DNA from: Candidatus Eiseniibacteriota bacterium
GTDB taxonomy: Bacteria > Eisenbacteria > RBG-16-71-46
Length of the DNA stretch: 12,348 bases
Assembly: GCA_005893365.1 (NCBI GenBank)
Contig: VBPB01000110.1
Coordinates: 1-12,348 of the forward strand
Reading direction: 5' to 3'
Shown: positions 5,973 to 12,348 of the stretch, piece by piece
Numbering within the stretch: the stretch's first letter is position 1
Layout: every line of letters starts with the position of its first letter
Made by a program: the position numbers and the translations under genes
The notes under the pieces: generated by a model
The model's database searches: none
What the model saw: the letters and a program-made list of their open reading frames with translations, nothing else
Told to the model about the DNA's origin: nothing

Positions 5973-8072
5973 TTGAAGCCGTACGAAGCCGCGCAGATCC
6001 GCAACGTCGCCCTCGTCGCCCACCACGGGGTGGGGAAGACGTCGCTCGCCGAGGCCATGCTGTTCCTCTCCAAGTCGACCAATCGCCTCGGCCGCATCGC
6101 CGACGGGACGACCCTGCTGGACTACGCCCCCGACGAGATCCAGCGCAAGATGACCATCAACCTGGGGCTCGCCCAGTTCGAGTGGGCGGGGCACAAGGTC
6201 AATCTCCTCGACACGCCCGGCTACCCGGACTTCGTCGGGGACGTCTACAGCGCCCTGCGCGTGGCGGACGCGGCCATCCTGCTGCTGCGCGCCAACGCCG
6301 GCGTCGAGGTGGGCACCGAGGTGGTCTGGGAGACGCTCCGCCAGGAGAAGACCCCGACGTTGCTGGTCGTGAACATGATGGACAAGGAGCACGCGAACTT
6401 CACCTCCGCGGTCAAGTCGGCGCACGACCGGCTGGGCCTCAACGCCGTGCCCACGCAGCTGCCGATCGGCGAGGCGGAGACGTTCCACGGGATCGTCGAT
6501 CTCATCGAGCAGAAGGCCTTCACCTTCTCCGGGAAGGGCATGGAGGAGAAGAGCACCGAGGTCCCGATCCCGGCCGAGATGGCGTCGGTCGTGGCGGCGG
6601 CGCGCGCCCGGCTGATGGAAGAAGCGGCCACCGGCGACGAGAAGCTGATGAACAAGTTCCTGGAATCGGGTGACCTGACGGTCCCCGAGATCCGCAAGGG
6701 CCTGTGCGAGCGCGTCGTCCAGGGTGACCTGTCGCCGGTCTTCTGCTGCTCCGCCTTCCACAATCAGGGCGTGAAGGAGATCCTCGACGAGGTCGTCGAC
6801 ATCCTGCCCTCGCCGCTGGACGTGCGTCCGGCCACGGGCCAGGCCACCAACGGCGGGGACCCGATCGTGTGCGCCCCCGAGGCGGGGCAACCGGCCGCGG
6901 CCCTGATCTTCAAGACGCTCTCGGAGCAGCACCTCGGCGACCTGTCGCTGGTGCGCGTCTACTCGGGGCGGCTCGAGGCGGGCCGCGAGCTGCTCAACAC
7001 CACGCGCAGCCGGCCCGAGAAGCTGAGCACGCTCTACTACCTGGTGGGCAAGGAGCGCCTCGACTGCGCCGCGGGCCTCGCGGGCGACATCGTCGCGGCG
7101 GTGAAGCTCAAGGAGACGCACACCGGCGACACGCTGGCCGAGAAGGCGCGGCCGGTCGTGCTGGCCCCGCCCGACTTCCCGAGCCCGGTCACGGCCGAGT
7201 CGATCCACGCCAAGAACAAGGGCGACGAGGAGAAGATGGCCCAGGGCCTGGCGCGGCTCCACGAAGAGGACCCGACCTTCCTCAAGCACTTCGAAGCCAC
7301 CACCAAGGAGATGCTGGTCTTCGGCATGGGCGACCTGCAGCTCGAGGTGATGGTGGACCGCCTCAAGAAGCGCTATGGCGTCGAGGTCCTGCTGACCCGC
7401 CCGCGCGTGCCCTACCGCGAGACCATCAAGGGCAAGGCCCAGGACGAGTACCGGCACAAGAAGCAGACCGGCGGACGGGGCCAGTTCGGCGAGGTCCACC
7501 TGCGGCTCGAGCCCTTGAAGCGCGGCGAGGGCTTCAAGTTCGTCGACGAGGTCAAGGGCGGCGTGGTCCCCAACCAGTTCATCCCGGCGGTCGAGAAGGG
7601 GGTCATCGCCGGCATGGAGAAGGGGCCGCTCGCCGGCTACCCGGTCGTGGACCTCCAGGTGGCGCTGTTCTTCGGCAAGTACCACGACGTCGATTCCTCC
7701 GAGATGGCCTTCAAGATCGCGGCCGAGACCTGCTTCCATCAGGGCATGCTCAAGGCCAATCCGGTGATGCTCGAGCCCATCGACGAGATCCAGGTGCGCA
7801 TCCCGGAGGAGTACCTGGGCGACGTCATGGGCGACCTCTCGTCGCGCCGCGGCCGCATCCTGGGCACCGAATCCGATGCGCGCCACCAGGTCATCAAGGC
7901 CCAGGTGCCCGGGGCCGAGCTGTACAAGTATGCCGCCCATCTGCGCTCGATCACGCAGGGGCGGGGCATGCACCGGGCGAAGCTCTCCCACTACGAAGAA
8001 GTCCCGCGCGAGATCGCCGACAAGCTGATCGCGGCCGCGCGGGCCGAGAAGGAGGCGGGCGCGCACGCCTGA
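5973..8072 (+). CDS. fusA: Elongation factor G-like translational GTPase (EF-G paralogue)
   Basis: The product is 699 residues from TTG 5973, which is full EF-G length. EF-G drives tRNA-mRNA translocation on the ribosome using GTP. The order is G domain (about 1-275), domain II (about 300-385), domain III, domain IV with HKKQTGGRGQFGEV, and domain V with GDLSSRRGRILG near the C-terminus. The domain IV tip histidine is kept in YHDVDSSEMAFK (H571). The nucleotide site is unusual: the P-loop reads AHHGVGKTS (K22) where EF-G has AHIDAGKTT. Switch I has RKMTI (58-62) instead of RGITI. DTPGY (80-84) has Tyr where the catalytic His usually sits. The base-recognition motif is NMMD (134-137) instead of NKMD. 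G5 (SAF, 260-262) is normal. These traits and the absence of rpsL, rpsG or tuf nearby point to the second, EF-G2-like family, not the housekeeping copy. A role in translocation, recycling or ribosome rescue is open. yebC follows after 22 bases. Confidence 0.9.
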   Translation: MKPYEAAQIRNVALVAHHGVGKTSLAEAMLFLSKSTNRLGRIADGTTLLDYAPDEIQRKMTINLGLAQFEWAGHKVNLLDTPGYPDFVGDVYSALRVADAAILLLRANAGVEVGTEVVWETLRQEKTPTLLVVNMMDKEHANFTSAVKSAHDRLGLNAVPTQLPIGEAETFHGIVDLIEQKAFTFSGKGMEEKSTEVPIPAEMASVVAAARARLMEEAATGDEKLMNKFLESGDLTVPEIRKGLCERVVQGDLSPVFCCSAFHNQGVKEILDEVVDILPSPLDVRPATGQATNGGDPIVCAPEAGQPAAALIFKTLSEQHLGDLSLVRVYSGRLEAGRELLNTTRSRPEKLSTLYYLVGKERLDCAAGLAGDIVAAVKLKETHTGDTLAEKARPVVLAPPDFPSPVTAESIHAKNKGDEEKMAQGLARLHEEDPTFLKHFEATTKEMLVFGMGDLQLEVMVDRLKKRYGVEVLLTRPRVPYRETIKGKAQDEYRHKKQTGGRGQFGEVHLRLEPLKRGEGFKFVDEVKGGVVPNQFIPAVEKGVIAGMEKGPLAGYPVVDLQVALFFGKYHDVDSSEMAFKIAAETCFHQGMLKANPVMLEPIDEIQVRIPEEYLGDVMGDLSSRRGRILGTESDARHQVIKAQVPGAELYKYAAHLRSITQGRGMHRAKLSHYEEVPREIADKLIAAARAEKEAGAHA

Positions 8073-8094
8073 TCCGCGGGCGCCCCGTTGAGCC

Positions 8095-8844
8095 ATGTCC
8101 GGTCATTCCAAATGGGCGACCATCAAGCGCAAGAAGGCCGCGACCGATCAGGCGCGCGGCAAGATGTTCTCCAAGTACATCAAGGAGATCACCATCGCCG
8201 CCCGCATGGCCGGCGGTGATACCGAGACCAATCCCCGCCTGCGCACGGCGATCGCCGCCGCCAAGTCCGTCAACATGCCGGCCTCCAACATCGAGCGCGC
8301 CGTCAAGCGCGGCACCGGCGAGATCGAGGGCGCGACCTACGAGGAGGCCCAGTACGAGGGCTACGCTCCGGGGGGCGTGGCGCTCCTGGTCGAGATCGCG
8401 ACCGACAATCGCAACCGGACGGCCGGCGACATCCGCCACATCCTCACCAAGTATGGCGGGAACATGGGCGAGGCCGGCAGCGTCTCGTACCTGTTCAAGC
8501 CCCGCGGCGTGATCCTGGTCGAGCGCAGCGCGATGGCCGAGGACGCCCTGATCGAACTCGTGCTGGAGGCCGGCGCCGACGACGTCACCAGCGAAGGGGA
8601 CAGCTACGAGGTGCTCACCCCGCCCGCCCAGCTCGAGGCGGTCAAGGCGGCGCTCGTGGCGCGCAACGTGCTGGTCCAGAGCGCCGAGGTCACCAAGCTG
8701 GCCTCGCTCCAGGTGCCGGTGAGCGAGAAGGAGGCCGCGGCGGTCCTGCGGCTGGTGGACGCGCTCGAGGATCACGACGACGTGCTGCGCGTCTACTCCA
8801 ACTTCTCCGCCTCCGACGACGTGCTCGCCAAGTTGTCCGGATAG
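8095..8844 (+). CDS. yebC: YebC/PmpR family protein (TACO1 family)
   Basis: The product is 249 residues, the normal length. The N-terminus (MSGHSKWATIKRKKAATDQ, then RGKMFSK) is the family hallmark. It is followed by ARMAGGDTETNPRLRTAI, MPASNIERAVKRG, YEGYAPGG and the DNRNRTAGDIRHILTKYGG block with GSVSYLF. The ARMAGGD and KYGGN segments belong to the conserved first two of three domains. The family was long annotated as a transcription regulator; mitochondrial TACO1 and more recent bacterial work tie it to the ribosome and to relief of stalling. No good Shine-Dalgarno site precedes the ATG, so translation is probably coupled to the upstream EF-G-like gene 22 bases away. The pairing with an EF-G paralogue fits a translation role. 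It is followed after 20 bases by ruvC, a common yebC-ruvC arrangement in bacteria. Confidence 0.97.
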   Translation: MSGHSKWATIKRKKAATDQARGKMFSKYIKEITIAARMAGGDTETNPRLRTAIAAAKSVNMPASNIERAVKRGTGEIEGATYEEAQYEGYAPGGVALLVEIATDNRNRTAGDIRHILTKYGGNMGEAGSVSYLFKPRGVILVERSAMAEDALIELVLEAGADDVTSEGDSYEVLTPPAQLEAVKAALVARNVLVQSAEVTKLASLQVPVSEKEAAAVLRLVDALEDHDDVLRVYSNFSASDDVLAKLSG

Positions 8845-8864
8845 CGTTCGGAGGTCGTTGCACC

Positions 8865-9407
8865 ATGCGCGTCCTAGGATTGGACCCTGGCAGCCGACGG
8901 ACCGGCTACGGTCTGGTGGAGCGGACCGGCAACCGCCTGCGCTGTCTCACCCACGGCACCGTGGCGCCGGGTGCCAAGCTCGGCCTGCCCGAACGGCTGC
9001 ACGCCATCGCCTCGCGCATCGGTGAGGTCATGGAGAGCACCCAGCCCGACGCGGTCGTGGTGGAGGAGGCCTTCTACCACGAGAGCGTGCGGTCGATCCT
9101 GGTGCTCGGGCACGTGCGCGGCGCATTGCTGGTGGCGGCGGTCCAGCGCGGGCTCGCCGTCGCCGAGTACAGCCCGCGCGAGATCAAGCTGAGCGTGGCG
9201 GGCTCGGGGGCGGCCGCCAAGGTGCAGGTCGCCTTCATGGTGCGGCGCCTGCTCGACCTGCGCGCCGAGGTCACGGCCGACGCCTCTGATGCCCTGGCCG
9301 CCGCCGTCTGCCACCTCCACCGCGTGCGCGTGTCGGCCCCCGCCCGCGCCGCCTCGGCCGCGGCACTCCGTCTCGAGGCGCTGCTCGCCGCCAAGGGGTC
9401 CCGGTGA
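8865..9407 (+). CDS. ruvC: Holliday junction resolvase RuvC (crossover junction endodeoxyribonuclease)
   Basis: RuvC is a dimeric RNase H-fold nuclease that makes symmetric nicks in four-way DNA junctions migrated by RuvAB. The product is 180 residues, slightly longer than the E. coli protein through an Ala-rich tail. The four metal-binding acids are present: D7 in GLDPGS, E67 in VVVEEAF, and D139 and D142 in TADASDALA. The YHESVRSILVLGHVRGA segment (71-87) and the GSGAAAKVQV loop (113-122) match the family's DNA-contact regions. GGAGG lies ten bases upstream of the ATG. Its stop overlaps the ruvA GTG start by four bases, so the two are translationally coupled. Confidence 0.97.
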   Translation: MRVLGLDPGSRRTGYGLVERTGNRLRCLTHGTVAPGAKLGLPERLHAIASRIGEVMESTQPDAVVVEEAFYHESVRSILVLGHVRGALLVAAVQRGLAVAEYSPREIKLSVAGSGAAAKVQVAFMVRRLLDLRAEVTADASDALAAAVCHLHRVRVSAPARAASAAALRLEALLAAKGSR

Positions 9408-10036
9408 TCGCCTCGCTGCGCGGGACGCTGGCCGCCAAGGACGCCGGCGAATGCGTGGTCGAGGCCGCCGGCGTGGGCTACCGGGTCCAGGTCTCGGCCC
9501 ACACCGCCGCGAAGCTGCCCGCGGTGGGCGAGCCGGTGTTCCTCCACACCCATCAGATCGTGCGCGAGGACGCGCTGATGCTGTTCGGCTTCGCCGAGCT
9601 GGAAGAGCAGCGGGTCTTCGAGCTGCTCATCACCGTGAGCGGCATCGGCCCCAAGGTCGCGATCGCGGTGCTGTCGGGGTTGAGACCCCACGCCCTGGCG
9701 CGGTCGATCCGCGGCGAGGACCTGGCGAGCCTGGTCGCCATCCCGGGCGTGGGCCGCAAGACCGCGGAGCGGATGGTCGTGGATCTGAGAGACAAGATCG
9801 GGCTCCTGGCCCTGACCGCCGGCGGGGAGACGGCCGCTCCGCCCCGGCCGGGCCCGCTCAAGTCCGAGGGGGCGCAGGACGCCGTCGCGGCGCTCGTGCG
9901 TCTGGGCTACAGTGCCACGCAGGCGCAGGACGCGGTGCGCAGCGTCGCCGACGCCGAGGCGGGCCTGTCGCCCGAGGACCTGGTGCGGCGGGCGCTGGCC
10001 CGGCTCGCCAAGGCGACGCCCGCCGGTGTGCGCTAG
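9404..10036 (+). CDS. ruvA: Holliday junction DNA-binding protein RuvA
   Basis: RuvA binds the four-way junction as a tetramer and holds the RuvB motor on it. The product is 210 residues from a GTG start in a GTGA overlap with ruvC. The OB-fold domain spans about 1-64, with the acidic pin REDALMLFGF (E55, D56) that separates the strands at the junction centre. Two helix-hairpin-helix motifs follow, VSGIGPKVAIAVL (78-90) and IPGVGRKTAERM (113-124). After a Pro/Gly-rich linker (about 140-155), the C-terminal three-helix domain that contacts RuvB begins with DAVAALVRLGYS. ruvB starts nine bases downstream. Confidence 0.97.
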   Translation: MIASLRGTLAAKDAGECVVEAAGVGYRVQVSAHTAAKLPAVGEPVFLHTHQIVREDALMLFGFAELEEQRVFELLITVSGIGPKVAIAVLSGLRPHALARSIRGEDLASLVAIPGVGRKTAERMVVDLRDKIGLLALTAGGETAAPPRPGPLKSEGAQDAVAALVRLGYSATQAQDAVRSVADAEAGLSPEDLVRRALARLAKATPAGVR

Positions 10037-10045
10037 GGAGGGCCG

Positions 10046-11146
<1,101 letters not shown>

Positions 11147-11148
11147 GC

Positions 11149-12243
11149 GTGGCGGCGGGCCGTCCTCGCGAGGCGGCGGCCAGCGACTCCCGACCCGTGC
11201 GGCTCGACGCGCTGGACTACGACCTTCCGCCCGAGCTGATCGCGCAGCGCCCGCCCGCACGCCGCGAGGACGCGCGCCTGCTGGTGGTCGAGCGGGCGAG
11301 CGGCGGGCTCCACGACGCGCGCATCCCCGATCTGGTCTCGTGGCTGCGATCGGGCGATACCCTTGCCCTCAACGAGACGCGCGTCCGCCCAGCGCGACTC
11401 ACGCTGCGGCGCCAGCCGACCGGGGGCCACGTGGAGCTCTTGTTCGTGCGGCCGGTGGCGGCGGGCGGGAGCGCCGGGACCGACTGGCGCGTGCTCGCCC
11501 GCCCCGCCAAGCGCGTGCGGCCCGGGACGGTAGTCGAGTCCGAGGATGGCGCGCTGGCGCTCGAGGTGGTCGCGACGGGGGAGGAGGGAGAGCGCACGGT
11601 GCGCGTCACGCGCGGTGATCTGGATGCGACGCTCCGGACCCAGGGCGAGCTGGCGTTGCCGCCCTACATCCACCGGGCCCCCGAGCCGGCCGACCGCGAG
11701 CGCTATCAGACAGTGTTCGCGCGGGTGGACGGGGCGGTGGCCGCGCCGACGGCCGGCCTGCACCTGTCGGCGCCCTTGCTCGACGCGCTCGCGGCGGGCG
11801 GCGTGGGCGCTGCGCGCATCGTGCTTCATGTGGGCCCCGGGACGTTCCGCCCCATCACCGCGGAGGACCCGCGCGAGCACCGGATGGACGAGGAGTACTT
11901 CGAGGTGTCCCGCGAGGCCGCGGCGACCCTGATCGCCGCGCGCGCCGCGGGGGGGCGCATCGTCGCCGTCGGCACCACCGTGGCCCGCGCGCTGGAGTCG
12001 GCGTGCGACGCCCACGCGGGGCGCCTGGAGGCGGCCTCGGGCTGGACGCGCAAGTTCATCCTGCCGCCCTACACGTTCTCGGCGGTGGACGCCCTGCTCA
12101 CCAACTTCCATCTACCGCGCACGACGCTGCTGCTGCTGGTCGCGGCACTCACCGGCGAAGATCTCATGCGCGGGGCCTACGCGCACGCTGTGGCGGAGCG
12201 GTACCGATTCTTCTCGTACGGCGACGCGATGCTGATCGTTTGA
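11149..12243 (+). CDS. queA: S-adenosylmethionine:tRNA ribosyltransferase-isomerase QueA
   Basis: QueA moves the ribosyl part of S-adenosylmethionine onto preQ1 at the tRNA wobble base, giving epoxyqueuosine, the step before queuosine. The product is 364 residues from GTG 11149. The family motifs are all present: FDYxLP-like LDYDLPPELIAQRP near the start, LNETRVRPARL, APTAGLH (199-205), HVGPGTFRP, GTTVARALES and NFHLPRTTLL (starting at N319). The last segment (RYRFFSYGDAMLI) is typical. Most relatives begin just before the LDYDLP segment, so GTG 11197 (348 residues) may be the true start; neither start has a good ribosome site. The gene starts two bases after the ruvB stop, so coupling is likely. 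The usual partner tgt is not seen in the remaining 105 bases. Confidence 0.96.
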   Translation: MAAGRPREAAASDSRPVRLDALDYDLPPELIAQRPPARREDARLLVVERASGGLHDARIPDLVSWLRSGDTLALNETRVRPARLTLRRQPTGGHVELLFVRPVAAGGSAGTDWRVLARPAKRVRPGTVVESEDGALALEVVATGEEGERTVRVTRGDLDATLRTQGELALPPYIHRAPEPADRERYQTVFARVDGAVAAPTAGLHLSAPLLDALAAGGVGAARIVLHVGPGTFRPITAEDPREHRMDEEYFEVSREAAATLIAARAAGGRIVAVGTTVARALESACDAHAGRLEAASGWTRKFILPPYTFSAVDALLTNFHLPRTTLLLLVAALTGEDLMRGAYAHAVAERYRFFSYGDAMLIV

Positions 12244-12348
12244 GAACAGAGGGCGGCCATCGCGCAGAGCCAGGCGAGCATAGTGTTCGGTTCGAATCCC
12301 CCGCGGGGGCTAAGAACACTTGCGACAAATGGAATAGGATCACTCAGC
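12244..12348. other. Short gene-free tail after queA
   Basis: No gene can be supported in these 105 bases, and no intrinsic terminator with a T-run is seen. The last 40 bases are visibly lower in GC than the rest of the window. The notable content is the inverted repeat described separately. Confidence 0.5.
12282..12320. repeat. Inverted repeat enclosing a tRNA T-loop-like box
   Basis: AGTGTTC (12282-12288) pairs perfectly with GAACACT (12314-12320). Between them lie GGTTCGAATCC (12289-12299), identical to a typical tRNA T-loop core, and the palindrome CCCCCGCGGGGG (12298-12309). It is not a complete tRNA: the T-stem cannot form, because TTCGG faces CCCCC, and no anticodon arm precedes it. 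Confidence 0.55.

Noticed and set aside
5895..8096. A 733-codon open frame on the minus strand opposite the EF-G-like gene
   Set aside because: It is the antisense shadow of a recognised gene in high-GC DNA. Its translation is Leu/Arg/Gly/Asp-rich with no domain, and it has no ribosome site. The same holds for the long minus-strand frames at 9074-11260 and 1439-3319.
12282..12320. A complete tRNA or tmRNA end after queA
   Set aside because: Only the T-loop core matches. The T-stem does not pair and no D or anticodon arm is upstream.

Overview
The window is high-GC bacterial DNA and looks chromosomal. It holds the tail of an rRNA operon, a set of envelope and electron-transfer genes, and a tight translation/recombination operon. 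Several genes point to a Gram-negative cell: an outer-membrane barrel-like protein, a membrane-anchored SppA of the long two-domain type, and a periplasmic c-type cytochrome. The composition and the EF-G-like/yebC/ruvCAB/queA order would suit an uncultivated lineage such as Candidatus Rokubacteria (Methylomirabilota) or a deltaproteobacterium-like group. This placement is an inference from general knowledge, not a search.

Layout. Positions 1-371 are the 3' end of a 23S rRNA, followed by a short spacer without a tRNA, a complete 5S rRNA (431-546) and a strong hairpin terminator (556-597). About 370 bases without a gene follow and carry three imperfect copies of a 54-56 bp GC-rich tandem repeat. 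Next come a secreted all-helical protein built from three copies of a 71-residue unit (966-1757), a predicted outer-membrane beta-barrel protein (1811/1832-3247), and signal peptide peptidase SppA with its own promoter candidate (3334-5070). A small monohaem cytochrome c runs the other way (5160-5549, minus) and is separated from sppA by a bidirectional hairpin terminator.

A divergent intergenic region (5550-5972) carries promoter candidates facing both ways, each with a TTGACC -35 box. To its right is a likely single transcript: an EF-G-like translational GTPase with a TTG start, yebC, ruvC, ruvA, ruvB and queA (5973-12243). Gaps between the genes are 22, 20, -4, 9 and 2 bases. RuvA, RuvB and RuvC are the Holliday junction branch-migration and resolution machine. 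YebC and the EF-G-like protein act at the ribosome, and QueA makes the queuosine precursor in tRNA.

The last 105 bases hold no recognisable gene. They contain an inverted repeat enclosing a tRNA T-loop-like box. I see no CRISPR array, insertion sequence, prophage or defence system. The most unusual items are the EF-G-like protein, whose nucleotide-binding motifs depart from consensus at several positions, and the three-unit secreted repeat protein next to an unassigned barrel protein.
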